A program made the translations under genes and the position numbers. This document shows positions 1 to 8,377 of a stretch of DNA of 64,000 bases, in pieces. Origin of the DNA: Streptomyces sp. SCSIO 30461 (GTDB taxonomy: Bacteria; Actinomycetota; Actinomycetes; Streptomycetales; Streptomycetaceae); contig NZ_CP146101.1 of the NCBI RefSeq assembly GCF_037023745.1, forward strand, positions 7,686,501 to 7,750,500, written 5' to 3'. The notes under the pieces are model-generated. The model was not told the DNA's origin. It did not search any database and saw only the letters and a program-made list of their open reading frames with translations. Numbering within the stretch: the stretch's first letter is position 1; each line of letters begins with the position of its first letter.

Positions 1-82
1 CCACGGATCCTCCAGCACCTTGCTATCGAGCGGTCGCCCTCGGGTCTCCCCGACGGAGCCAGGGGGCGTATCGCCAGCCGCG

Positions 83-2578
83 ATGGCATTCAATCACTTA
101 CCAGCAGCCATGCACGACGCCTTGGGACCATTGTCCGTCACGCCGGTGACACACTCGGTGCCGATGGCCAAGAATCACCGTCCCAGACGACCCGCCGAGA
201 GCGGGGAGACCCGCCGCCCCTCCCCCGGCACGGTCCTCGACCGGCTCACCACGGGGGCCGGCCGGGCTGCGCGCATCACTCATACGGAGCACTTGCCCCC
301 CAGGCCGGGCCGTCATGCGGTCTGGCCCCATCGCATCCGTACGGAAGTGATCTCCGCCATCGAGCAGGCCGGCATCGAACATCCCTGGGTCCATCAGGCT
401 ACCGCCGCCGAACACGCACTGGACGGCGAGTCGGTGGTGATCGCCACCGGTACCGCGTCCGGCAAGTCACTGGCCTATCTCGCCCCGGTGCTCAGCACCC
501 TGCTCGACGGCTCCGAGGCCCCCAACGGGCGCGGCACCACGGCCCTCTACCTCGCCCCGACCAAAGCCCTGGCCGCCGACCAGCGGCGGGCGGTGCGAGA
601 ACTGGCCGCCCCGCTCGGCAACCGGGTGCGACCGGCCGTGTACGACGGGGACACACCCGTCGAAGAGCGCGAATGGGTCCGCCAGTACGCGAACTACGTG
701 CTCACCAACCCGGACATGCTCCATCGCGGGATGCTTCCCTCGCATCCCCGCTGGTCCTCCTTCCTGCGCTCGCTGCGCTATGTGGTCATCGACGAGTGCC
801 ACACCTACCGGGGCGTCTTCGGCTCCCATGTGGCCCAGGTGCTACGGCGGCTGCGGCGGATATGCGCCAGATACGGCTCGGACCCGGTGTTCCTCCTCGC
901 CTCCGCCACCGCGGCGGAACCGGCCGCCGCCGCCCGCCGCCTGACCGGTGTGCCCGTCACCGAGGTGTCCGACGACGCCTCACCGCGCGGTGAGCTCGTC
1001 TTCGCTCTCTGGGAGCCTCCGCTCACCGAGCTGCGCGGAGAGAAGGGCGCCCCGGTCCGCCGCACGGCCACCGCTGAGACCGCCGACCTGCTCACCGATC
1101 TGACGGTCCAAGGCGTACGCACGGTCGCGTTCGTACGCTCCCGGCGCGGAGCCGAACTGATCTCCGTCATCGCCCAGGAGCGCCTGGCCGAGGTGGACCG
1201 CTCCCTCGCCCGGAGGGTCGCCGCCTACCGCGGCGGCTACCTGCCGGAGGAGCGCCGTGCCCTGGAGCGCGCACTGCACTCGGGTGAGCTGCTCGGCCTC
1301 GCGGCGACCACGGCCCTGGAACTCGGCGTAGACGTGTCAGGGCTCGACGCGGTCGTGATCGCCGGTTATCCGGGCACCCGGGCCTCGCTCTGGCAACAGG
1401 CGGGGCGGGCGGGCCGCGCGGGGCAGGGCGCCCTCGCCGTGCTGGTCGCCCGCGACGACCCGCTCGACACCTTCCTCGTCCACCACCCGGAAGCGCTCTT
1501 CCGGCAGCCGGTCGAGACGACCGTCCTCGACCCCGACAACCCGTATGTCCTCGCCCCGCACCTGTGCGCAGCCGCCGCGGAGCTTCCACTGACGGAGGAC
1601 GATCTCGCCCTGTTCGGCCCCGCCGCAGCCGGGCTGCTCCCACAGATGGAGGGCTCGGGGCTGCTGCGCAGGCGCGCCTCCGGCTGGTACTGGACCCGGC
1701 GCGAGCGTGCCGCCGACCTCACGGACATCCGGGGTGAGGGCGGGCGCCCGGTGCAGATCGTCGAGGCCACGACCGGCCGGCTGCTCGGAACAGTGGACGA
1801 GTCCGCCTCGCACACGGCCGTCCACGAGGGAGCCGTCCACCTCCATCAGGGCCGTACGTACCTGGTGAAGCGCCTGGACCTGGACGACTCGGCCGCCCTC
1901 GTCGAAGAGGCCGCCCCGCCCTACTCCACCACCGCTCGTGACACCACCTCCATCTCCATCCTGGATACGGACACCGAGGTCCCGTGGGGTCCCGGGCGGT
2001 TGTGCTACGGCTCCGTCGAAGTCACCAACCAGGTCGTCTCCTTCCTCCGCCGCAAGCTGATCACCGGTGAGGTACTGGGCGAGACCAAGCTCGATCTGCC
2101 CCCGCGCACCCTGCGTACAAGAGCCGTGTGGTGGACGGTCACCGAGGACCAGTTGGAGGCCGCACGGGTGAACCCCGAGCAGCTGGGCGGCGCACTGCAC
2201 GCCGCCGAGCATGCCTCCATCGGCCTGCTCCCGCTCTTCGCCACATGCGATCGCTGGGACATCGGCGGGGTCTCCGTCCCGTTGCATCCCGACACCCTGC
2301 TGCCCACGGTCTTCGTCTACGACGGCCACCCGGGCGGCGCGGGCTTCGCCGAGCGGGCCTTCCACACCGCCCGTGAGTGGCTGGCCGCGACCCGTGAAGC
2401 CATCGCCGCGTGCGAGTGCGAGGCCGGCTGCCCGTCGTGCATCCAGTCCCCCAAGTGCGGCAACGGCAACGAGCCGCTGCACAAGCGAGCCGCCGTACGA
2501 CTTCTGACGGTCCTTCTCAGGGGCGCCCCGGCCGACGGGGCTCCTGGTGGCCCGGACGACTCGGCGGAGCGTTCCTGA
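83..2578 (+). CDS. DEAD/DEAH-box helicase with C-terminal DUF1998/MZB cysteine domain (MrfA/YprA-SftH type)
   Basis: Superfamily 2 helicase of 831 aa. Visible motifs are the P-loop GTASGKS, motif II DECH, motif III SAT and motif VI QQAGRAGR. The C-terminal end carries a four-cysteine cluster of the form CECEAGCPSC followed by CGNGNEPLHKRAA, as in the DUF1998/MZB domain of Bacillus MrfA (mitomycin repair) and mycobacterial SftH. The likely role is 3'-5' DNA unwinding in repair; this is inferred from family. An in-frame ATG at 20 exists, but the ATG at 83 begins a more typical N-terminus (MAFNHLPAAMHDALG). It converges with the Tad-like operon, the arrangement that gave the neighbouring TadE-like family its helicase/secretion neighbourhood name. 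Confidence 0.9.
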   Translation: MAFNHLPAAMHDALGPLSVTPVTHSVPMAKNHRPRRPAESGETRRPSPGTVLDRLTTGAGRAARITHTEHLPPRPGRHAVWPHRIRTEVISAIEQAGIEHPWVHQATAAEHALDGESVVIATGTASGKSLAYLAPVLSTLLDGSEAPNGRGTTALYLAPTKALAADQRRAVRELAAPLGNRVRPAVYDGDTPVEEREWVRQYANYVLTNPDMLHRGMLPSHPRWSSFLRSLRYVVIDECHTYRGVFGSHVAQVLRRLRRICARYGSDPVFLLASATAAEPAAAARRLTGVPVTEVSDDASPRGELVFALWEPPLTELRGEKGAPVRRTATAETADLLTDLTVQGVRTVAFVRSRRGAELISVIAQERLAEVDRSLARRVAAYRGGYLPEERRALERALHSGELLGLAATTALELGVDVSGLDAVVIAGYPGTRASLWQQAGRAGRAGQGALAVLVARDDPLDTFLVHHPEALFRQPVETTVLDPDNPYVLAPHLCAAAAELPLTEDDLALFGPAAAGLLPQMEGSGLLRRRASGWYWTRRERAADLTDIRGEGGRPVQIVEATTGRLLGTVDESASHTAVHEGAVHLHQGRTYLVKRLDLDDSAALVEEAAPPYSTTARDTTSISILDTDTEVPWGPGRLCYGSVEVTNQVVSFLRRKLITGEVLGETKLDLPPRTLRTRAVWWTVTEDQLEAARVNPEQLGGALHAAEHASIGLLPLFATCDRWDIGGVSVPLHPDTLLPTVFVYDGHPGGAGFAERAFHTAREWLAATREAIAACECEAGCPSCIQSPKCGNGNEPLHKRAAVRLLTVLLRGAPADGAPGGPDDSAERS

Positions 2579-2715
2579 GTCCGCTGAGGGGCTTCACGAC
2601 GGCACCGTCCCACCGCGGCGGGTACGGCGGTCCGACTCTGTACGACACCCCGGCCCCGGCGGGTGCGGTCGGGGACGGCAGATGCTGTCCAAGCCGGCCG
2701 GCCGGGTCCCGCACG

Positions 2716-3048
2716 TCACGGAGGCCCCGCGCGGGACCTGACCTCCGATGCGAAGGGGGCGTCGCCGGCGCGCACCGTCACATCGGCGATCTCCGACTCC
2801 ACAGCGCACCGGATCATGACCGCCCCTTGGGCAGCGGTCACCCGAGCCGCGGCGGCGCAGGCTCCCGGTATGCCTTCGAGAGCGCGGTCCGCTGCGGCGA
2901 TGGCCGCGAGATCCGCCGCTGCGCCGGCCTGATGGCGGGCGATGACCGCCTGCCCCAGCGCCACCACCGCGGCGAAGACCACGCACACCGCACAGATCGC
3001 CATGGCGGCCCACACGGTCGCCGAACCCCTGTCGTGCCCCGGTCTCAT
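2716..3048 (-). CDS. TadE-like protein of the helicase/secretion neighbourhood family
   Basis: Small 110-aa protein with an N-terminal basic stretch (MRPGHDRGSATVW) followed by one hydrophobic segment at about residues 13-33, the layout of TadE-type pseudopilins that insert through a type III signal-like segment. Family members sit next to a helicase and a Tad secretion operon in many actinobacteria. Its ATG overlaps the stop of the upstream gene by 4 bp (ATGA), so translation is probably coupled. It is the last gene of the minus-strand Tad-like operon. The exact function is unknown; a minor pilin or assembly subunit is the likely role. Confidence 0.8.
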   Translation of the reverse strand: MRPGHDRGSATVWAAMAICAVCVVFAAVVALGQAVIARHQAGAAADLAAIAAADRALEGIPGACAAAARVTAAQGAVMIRCAVESEIADVTVRAGDAPFASEVRSRAGPP

Positions 3049-3437
3049 GGCGTCTCCGAGCCCACGCTGTCCTCGGCGAGCGCGACGGCCTGTGCGTCCA
3101 GGTCGAGCGCCAGTGACCCCGGCCCGGGTGCGGGGGCCTTCACCCGCACCCGCCAGAGGTCTCCCTCCCGTCCGATGAGGACTTCGGCTCCGGGCGGGGC
3201 TGCCGACCGGGCGGCTGCCAGCACCGCTCCCCGGGGCTCCGATCTGGCCGCCGCCCGGGCTCCCGCCCTGGCGGCGTCCACACACTTGATCTGTGCCGCT
3301 GCCGCCATCAGACCCCAAACGAGAGCCATGGCGAACGCCACCAGCACCGAAATGCCCACCGCCGCCTCCGCCGTCACGGCTCCGCGGTCCCATGGCAGCG
3401 CCGGTGACCCGACTCCGGCGCCCTCAGAACTGCGCAT
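3045..3437 (-). CDS. TadE family protein (pilus-like secretion)
   Basis: A 130-aa protein with the characteristic TadE N-terminus: the sequence GAVTAEAAVGISVLVAFAM has the conserved Glu at the start of a single hydrophobic helix. TadE-like proteins are minor pseudopilins of Tad/Flp systems in the cytoplasmic membrane. The start overlaps the end of the DUF4244 gene by 14 bp and the stop overlaps the next start as ATGA, so it is embedded in the operon. No RBS outside the upstream gene is needed if translation is coupled. Confidence 0.82.
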   Translation of the reverse strand: MRSSEGAGVGSPALPWDRGAVTAEAAVGISVLVAFAMALVWGLMAAAAQIKCVDAARAGARAAARSEPRGAVLAAARSAAPPGAEVLIGREGDLWRVRVKAPAPGPGSLALDLDAQAVALAEDSVGSETP

Positions 3438-3666
3438 CGAGCGCCCTGCCGATGACCGATTCGAGCGCCCCGGAGACGGTGCCGCTCGTCACGATCTTGT
3501 AGAGCACCGCGGCGAAGGCACACGCGGCGATCGTGCCCATCGCGTACTCCGATGTGGTCATTCCCGCGTCGGTCCAGGGTCGCCTGGTGCCACGCCGTGC
3601 CCATGTGGCGACGAGCGCCCGCGCCCTCCCAGTCGCCCACGCCTTCGTCCATGCCGTGAAAGTCAT
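3424..3666 (-). CDS. DUF4244 family, Flp-pilin-like small protein
   Basis: An 80-aa protein with a basic N-terminus and one hydrophobic segment containing TSEYAMGTIAACAFAAVLYK. This matches DUF4244, the short actinobacterial family that takes the major Flp pilin position in Tad-like operons; the Glu-Tyr pair before the hydrophobic helix is the pilin hallmark. The start is supported by an AAGGAG sequence 7 bp upstream. It begins 95 bp after the end of the TadC-like gene, the largest gap in the operon, so it may be expressed at a different level. Confidence 0.82.
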   Translation of the reverse strand: MTFTAWTKAWATGRARALVATWARRGTRRPWTDAGMTTSEYAMGTIAACAFAAVLYKIVTSGTVSGALESVIGRALDAQF

Positions 3667-3761
3667 GCCGATCTCCTTGATCCGTCGTTCCGTTGCGGTT
3701 CGAGACCGCGTGTTCGTACAGGTCGCGCCGACCCCGCCGGCCTCTGGGACCGGGGCATCAC

Positions 3762-4559
3762 TCAGCGACCGCTCAACAGCCCTTCGGCAAGCCCGATCAC
3801 CACCGGGGCAACCCCGATCGCGAGGAACGCGGGCAGAAAGCAGAGCCCTACGGGAGCCGTGATCAGGACCTGGGCGCGCTGGGCCCGCGCCGCCGCGGCT
3901 CTGGTCCGCTCAGCCCTGAGCCCTGCGGCCAGCCGTGAAACGGGCTCGGCGGCCGGTGCCCCCGATGAACCGGCGCGCTCGAGACACCGGGCCAGCCCGG
4001 CCGCACCCGGTATCCGGCCGAACCGGCCCCAAGCCCTCGCCGGTTCACCACCGAGCCGCAGCTCGGCGGCGGCCAGCGCGAGTCGCTCGCCCACCGGCCC
4101 GCCCAGGGACTCCCCCACGGCTTCCGCAGCCTCCCGTGGCCCCGCCCCCGCGGAGAGGCAGGCGGCCAGGAGATCCGCGGCGAGCGGAAGCTGCTCCACC
4201 GCGCGGTCCTGCGCCGCACCCCTGTCCCGTGCCCGGCCCTGCTGCCATCGCCATAGGCCGTAGGCACCCGCGGCGCCCAGCAGCGGCCCAGTCACGGGGC
4301 CGGTCAAAACGCATCCGATGACCACCGCGCTCGCGGGCGGAGCCCAACGCCTCACCCACGCCCCGGTCCGGGCCGGCAGTTCCCGCCGCTCAGGCAGCAC
4401 GGACGCCGGCGCCGCCATGAGGGCATCGAACCGTCGACGCAGTCGGTACTCACGCCGCCAGTCGGCCAGTGCCAGGGTCAGCCAGACCACAGCCTCCGCA
4501 ACCAGCACGCGCACTTCCGGCCCCGGTATCCCCAGGCTGTGGACAGATCCGCCGTTCAT
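3762..4559 (-). CDS. type II secretion F-domain protein (TadC-like)
   Basis: A 265-aa inner-membrane protein with a type II secretion F domain, seen as the stretch QLPLAADLLAACLSAGAGPREA and a C-terminal hydrophobic pair ending VGLCFLPAFLAIGVAPVVIGL. It is the platform protein that works with the TadA ATPase. The start is placed at the ATG at 4559, whose ATGA overlaps the TadB-like stop; a longer open frame upstream is antisense-like and Gly/Arg rich. It is shorter than classical TadC (about 300 aa), as is usual in Streptomyces. Confidence 0.83.
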   Translation of the reverse strand: MNGGSVHSLGIPGPEVRVLVAEAVVWLTLALADWRREYRLRRRFDALMAAPASVLPERRELPARTGAWVRRWAPPASAVVIGCVLTGPVTGPLLGAAGAYGLWRWQQGRARDRGAAQDRAVEQLPLAADLLAACLSAGAGPREAAEAVGESLGGPVGERLALAAAELRLGGEPARAWGRFGRIPGAAGLARCLERAGSSGAPAAEPVSRLAAGLRAERTRAAAARAQRAQVLITAPVGLCFLPAFLAIGVAPVVIGLAEGLLSGR

Positions 4560-5404
4560 GACCGCGCTCCAGCCTGGACGATGCGCACCGCCCAGCTCAG
4601 CCCCGCTGCCTCCAGCAGCCCGCCCACGAGCAGACAGCTCAGCCCGGCAGGTGTGTGCAGCAGCACCCTCAGCGGCCCCGCCCCCAGCGCCGAACCGAGC
4701 GCCAACCCCACCACCGGAAGCAACGCCAGAATCACGACGGTCGACCACGCACCGGCCAATTGGGCGCGTAGTCCCTCTCGTTGCTCTCGTTCTCCGCGAA
4801 GCGCCGTCTCCAGGCGGTCCACTCCGGCGGCCAGTCCCGCTCCTCCGTCCACCGACACCCGCCAGCAGGCGGCGAGCCCTGCGAGCCCGCCCGCACCCGG
4901 CTGCCGCGACGCCCGACGCAACTGCGCGGGTACATCACCGCCGAACCGTGCGGCGGCCAGCACGGCCGCTTCCGCCCCGCCGAGCGCCCCCGTGGCGCGG
5001 GCGACGGCCAACAGCGCCTGACCGGGCTGGCACCCGGCTCGGAGCTCACCGGCGAGCCCACCGCACAACGCGATCACCGCGTCGACCCCGCGCTCCTTCA
5101 CCCTCCGCGCTTCGGCGGCGCGCAACCGCCGACCCACCACGGGAACTGCGATGGCTCCCACGAGTAGCGGCAGCGGCGAACCTCCCAGCAGTGCCGGCAA
5201 CACCGACACGGGCAGGCAGAGCCACTCCCGCCGGAACCGTCGCGCCAGCCGGCACCGCAAGTCCCCTGCCCAGCCTGGCGCGAACGGGACGGCATCCCCC
5301 GTGGTGAACGTCGACCGGGCTCTCCAGGTGAGCGGGTCTCCGATGGCCGACAACCAGGCCGCAGCACCGGCGCAGGCCGCGGCGCACATTGCCGCCGCTG
5401 TCAC
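4556..5404 (-). CDS. type II secretion F-domain protein (TadB-like)
   Basis: A 282-aa membrane protein, second platform subunit of the Tad-like machine. It has hydrophobic N- and C-terminal segments and an F-domain core (VIALCGGLAGELRAGCQPGQ). The GTG at 5404 overlaps the tadA stop as GTGA and is preferred over the ATG at 5428, which would give a 28-bp overlap. It lies between TadA and TadC-like genes with 4-bp overlaps on both sides, so stoichiometric translation is likely. Confidence 0.82.
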   Translation of the reverse strand: MTAAAMCAAACAGAAAWLSAIGDPLTWRARSTFTTGDAVPFAPGWAGDLRCRLARRFRREWLCLPVSVLPALLGGSPLPLLVGAIAVPVVGRRLRAAEARRVKERGVDAVIALCGGLAGELRAGCQPGQALLAVARATGALGGAEAAVLAAARFGGDVPAQLRRASRQPGAGGLAGLAACWRVSVDGGAGLAAGVDRLETALRGEREQREGLRAQLAGAWSTVVILALLPVVGLALGSALGAGPLRVLLHTPAGLSCLLVGGLLEAAGLSWAVRIVQAGARS

Positions 5405-6546
5405 CACGCACCCCCGACCAGCGTGCACAGCCGCTCCCAGCCGCGCTCCCGGGTGAAACCCGCCGCACCCCAGCGCAACGCCGGAACCGCCACTGCGAGC
5501 CCTGCCGCGTCCCGCTCCAGCACATGCACCTCGGCGATCCGGCGACAGCCGTCCCGGTCACGTACGAGATGCAGCACCACCGACACGGCCGCGGCCAGTT
5601 GACTGTGCAGGGCCGCCCGGTCAAGACCGGCCGCGGTGCCCAGGGCCTCGAGCCGGGCCGGTACGTCTGCGGCCGTATTCGCGTGGACGGTGCCACTGCC
5701 GTCGTGTCCTGTGTTCAACGCCGCCAGCAGGTCCAAGACTTCAGCGCCCCGCACTTCGCCGACGACCAACCGGTCCGGCCGCATCCGCAGCGCCTGCCGC
5801 ACCAGGTCGCGCAGGGTGACCTCGCCCGCTCCCTCCTGGTTGGCAGGACGGGACTCCAGCCGGACCACATGGGGATGGTCGGGCCGCAACTCGGCTGAGT
5901 CCTCGGCCAGTACGATCCGCTCGCGTTCTCCGACCAGACCGAGCAGCGTGCTCAGCAACGTCGTCTTCCCCGTGCCGGTGCCGCCGCTGATCACATAGGA
6001 GATCCGCGCCTCGACCAGGGCCCTGAGCAGTTGGTCTCCACCCGGTGGAATCGTGCCCGCCGCAGTGAGTTCGCTTAGGGAGAAGGCCCTCGGACGCACC
6101 ACCCGCAGCGACAGGCAGGTGGCACCCACCGATACCGGGGGCAGCACGGCGTGCATCCGCGTGCCGTCGGGGAGCCTGGCGTCCACCCAGGGACGGGCGT
6201 CGTCCAATCGCCGCCCGGCCACTGCGGCGAGCCGCTGCGCCAGTCTGCGCACGGCCGCCGCGTCGCTGAAGCCGACGCCGGTGAGTTCCAGACCTCCGCC
6301 GCGGTCCACCCAGACCCTGTCCGGGGCGGACACCAGCACATCCGTCACCGCTGGGTCGGCGAGCAGCGACTCCAGCGGGCCCGTCCCCACCAGCTCACCT
6401 CTCAACTCCTCGGCCGCGCCGAGGACTTCCGTGTCGCCGAGGAGCCTTCCCTGCGCCCGGAGGGCTGCCGCGACTCTTGCCGGTGTCGGCTCGGCACCAC
6501 TCTCGGCCAGCCGCTGCCGCACCGCTTCGAGCAGTGCCGCGGTCAT
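5401..6546 (-). CDS. tadA: TadA-family secretion ATPase
   Basis: A 381-aa hexameric ATPase of the type II/IV secretion family that powers pilus-like assembly at the cytoplasmic face of the membrane. Visible motifs are Walker A GGTGTGKTTLLS, an acidic aspartate-box region (VLAEDSAELRPDHPHVV), and a Walker B/His-box region (LVVGEVRGAEVLDLLAALNTGHDGS). The ATG at 6546 overlaps the Ssd stop by 4 bp; an upstream frame extension is low-complexity and rejected. It is the motor for the TadB/TadC-like platform encoded just downstream. Confidence 0.9.
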   Translation of the reverse strand: MTAALLEAVRQRLAESGAEPTPARVAAALRAQGRLLGDTEVLGAAEELRGELVGTGPLESLLADPAVTDVLVSAPDRVWVDRGGGLELTGVGFSDAAAVRRLAQRLAAVAGRRLDDARPWVDARLPDGTRMHAVLPPVSVGATCLSLRVVRPRAFSLSELTAAGTIPPGGDQLLRALVEARISYVISGGTGTGKTTLLSTLLGLVGERERIVLAEDSAELRPDHPHVVRLESRPANQEGAGEVTLRDLVRQALRMRPDRLVVGEVRGAEVLDLLAALNTGHDGSGTVHANTAADVPARLEALGTAAGLDRAALHSQLAAAVSVVLHLVRDRDGCRRIAEVHVLERDAAGLAVAVPALRWGAAGFTRERGWERLCTLVGGAW

Positions 6547-7868
6547 CGGGCAGCACCTCCGGCCAGCGCCTGCTCCCAGAACGCCGCGCAGAACCGGGCC
6601 AACGGCCCCCGCGCTCCGGCTCCCGGCGGGACGCCACCCTCCAGATCCGCGCTCAGCCCGGTATCCCACGGCAGTTCGCCCACCAGTGGCAAGCCGAGGG
6701 CTTCGGCCATCCACCGCTCGTCCAGCCCCGCGGCGTATGGGCCCCGCACCACCATCCGCAGATCGGAGAGCACCGTACCCACCGCAGATGCGACGCGACG
6801 CGACGCCGCGACCGCACGAAGCTCCCCCGGCACCAGCAGCAGACCGGCGTCAAGCTGCGCCAAGGCCTCCGCGACACTTTCGTCGAACCGGCGCGGCAGA
6901 TCCACGACCACCACTCCGCCCCGGCGACGAGCCGCCGCGAGCACCGCGCGCATCGCCTCCCCCGGCACGGTGAACATGTCACCGCGATCCCAGCTGAGGA
7001 CCCGCAGCCCGTGCACCGCGGGAAGGGACTCTTCCAGCGCGCCCCCGGCCACCCGGCCCTTCGACGCGGCGAAGTCGGGCCAGCGCCTGCCCTCGGTGCC
7101 CTCTCCGCCGAGCAGAACGTCGATGCCGCCGCCCAGCGGGTCACCATCGACGAGCATGGTCCGCCATCCCCGGCGAGCCGCCGTGACGGCGAGCGCACCG
7201 GCGAGCGTGGACGCCCCGGCGCCTCCACTGCCTCCGATCACCCCGACGGTCAGCGCGGGCCGGCCGACGCCCTCGGCGACATCGGCGATGCGGTCGACAA
7301 GCCAGCTCTCACCGTCAGGCAGCCGCAGCACGCAGTCGGCGCCGATTTCGACGGCCGATCGCCAGACGCCAGGATCGTCCTGGTCGTACCCCACCAGCAG
7401 CACTCCGTTTCTGCGGTTCGCTCCCCTGCAGCGGACGGCCGCGTCGTCGCCGACCAGCACGAGCGGGGCACTGTCCCAGCCACCTCTTCCACGGTCTTCG
7501 GGCGCCGTGTGATGGACCTGAGGCTCGACGCCGGCCGCGGCGCACAGCCGCAGGAGATCATCGAGAAGCGCGGGGTCTTCGGTGACGATCAGCGGGCCTT
7601 CGCTCCGCTCGCTCGCATCACTGCGCGATCCGGGTGAACCGGGTGGACCGGACGCCCGTGGCACGCGGGGCGACGCATCGGGCGAGCGGGGACGGGAAGC
7701 GGAAGCGCCGGAGACGCCCCCTGTGCGGGCAGGACGGAACCGCACGGAAGCGCCAGACGGACGGGGCGTCGCGGAGGACAGGGACCTCGCGAGCGTGGAC
7801 GTGGACGTGGACGTATCGGCGGCTGCATCCGACGTGCTGAAGGCAGTGGATGTGAGCGAACCCACCAT
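6543..7868 (-). CDS. ssd: Ssd/CpaE-like septum site-determining ATPase-fold protein
   Basis: A 441-aa protein with a Ser/Arg-rich disordered N-terminus of about 90 residues, a receiver-like region (PLIVTEDPALLDDLLRLC) and a C-terminal MinD/ParA-like domain. The P-loop is GGSGGAGAST, lacking both lysines of the deviant Walker A motif, so ATP hydrolysis is doubtful. Homologues are annotated Ssd (a septation regulator in M. tuberculosis) or CpaE (Tad localisation). The ATG at 7868 has GGAGA 4 bp upstream; the GTG at 7886 is the alternative. It is the first gene of the Tad-like operon and probably localises the machine. Confidence 0.85.
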   Translation of the reverse strand: MVGSLTSTAFSTSDAAADTSTSTSTLARSLSSATPRPSGASVRFRPARTGGVSGASASRPRSPDASPRVPRASGPPGSPGSRSDASERSEGPLIVTEDPALLDDLLRLCAAAGVEPQVHHTAPEDRGRGGWDSAPLVLVGDDAAVRCRGANRRNGVLLVGYDQDDPGVWRSAVEIGADCVLRLPDGESWLVDRIADVAEGVGRPALTVGVIGGSGGAGASTLAGALAVTAARRGWRTMLVDGDPLGGGIDVLLGGEGTEGRRWPDFAASKGRVAGGALEESLPAVHGLRVLSWDRGDMFTVPGEAMRAVLAAARRRGGVVVVDLPRRFDESVAEALAQLDAGLLLVPGELRAVAASRRVASAVGTVLSDLRMVVRGPYAAGLDERWMAEALGLPLVGELPWDTGLSADLEGGVPPGAGARGPLARFCAAFWEQALAGGAAR

Positions 7869-8207
7869 GATTTCTCCGACTCTCACCGCACGGCGCGGCA
7901 GATGCCAGGGACCGGCTCAGCGGTCCTCGTCAGTGATTCCTTCGGCCTGTGAACTTCGTGGCCGGAATCACCATGCACCGCCCCGGGAAATCGTGTGGAT
8001 CTTGCCCGAAAACTGTGGATGCCCCACCACTTGTGAATATCTCACTCACCCACACCGGTGACATTCCGGTATGACTTCCAGAGCGGAGCACCACAACTAC
8101 TCAGCGTGACAAAAACGGAGGCCTCGCCCCTGACGCCGTAGAGCCCTGTTGAGGCCGAGAAGGCCCGAACGATCGGGCGAGGAAGGCGAAAACGCGTCCG
8201 GACATGC

Positions 8208-8242
8208 GACGACCCCCGCCGGGGGGGAGAGCGGGGGTCGTC
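8208..8242. terminator. 12-bp GC-rich hairpin with G-run loop
   Basis: The arms 8208-8219 and 8231-8242 are perfectly complementary (GACGACCCCCGC against GCGGGGGTCGTC) and enclose an 11-nt loop rich in G. A second hairpin follows at 8250-8273. No T-run follows on the plus strand. It lies in the leader region about 140 bp upstream of the HAD gene start, so attenuation or insulation of divergent transcripts is possible. Confidence 0.5.
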
Positions 8243-8249
8243 CCCACGG

Positions 8250-8273
8250 CCGACTCGGGGGGGGAGGAGTCGG
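8250..8273. terminator. 7-bp hairpin with eight-G loop
   Basis: The arms CCGACTC (8250-8256) and GAGTCGG (8267-8273) flank a loop containing a run of eight G residues. It stands 7 bp after the preceding hairpin. Together the two structures hold G runs of seven, five and eight, enough to consider a G-quadruplex on the plus strand as an alternative fold. Confidence 0.4.
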
Positions 8274-8377
8274 ACCGGGTTAGCACGGTCGCGAACGATC
8301 CGTGACTTCCATGGTGTACCCGAGAGCCTTCTCAGGCAAACCCACACGCCCCACCTTACGCCGAATGGTGGGCGCAT

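Larger units (their letters stand above)
7869..8377. promoter_or_regulatory. 509-bp divergent promoter region between the Tad-like operon and the HAD gene
   Basis: No convincing gene is seen here. The left part holds three similar heptamers, TGTGGAT at 7994-8000 and 8014-8020 and TGTGAAT at 8032-8038, all in the same orientation and about 20 bp apart. The right part holds two GC-rich hairpins (8208-8242 and 8250-8273) and long G runs. A minus-strand open frame over 8042-8401 overlaps the start of the HAD gene and has no family resemblance, so it was rejected. The divergent promoters must lie in this stretch. Confidence 0.5.

Noticed and set aside
1337..2482. 381-aa minus-strand frame inside the helicase gene
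   Set aside because: It is antisense to a clear helicase with intact motifs; long antisense frames are a normal result of high GC.
7994..8038. DnaA boxes or replication origin
   Set aside because: The TGTGGAT words match only seven of nine DnaA-box positions and there is no dnaA/dnaN context.
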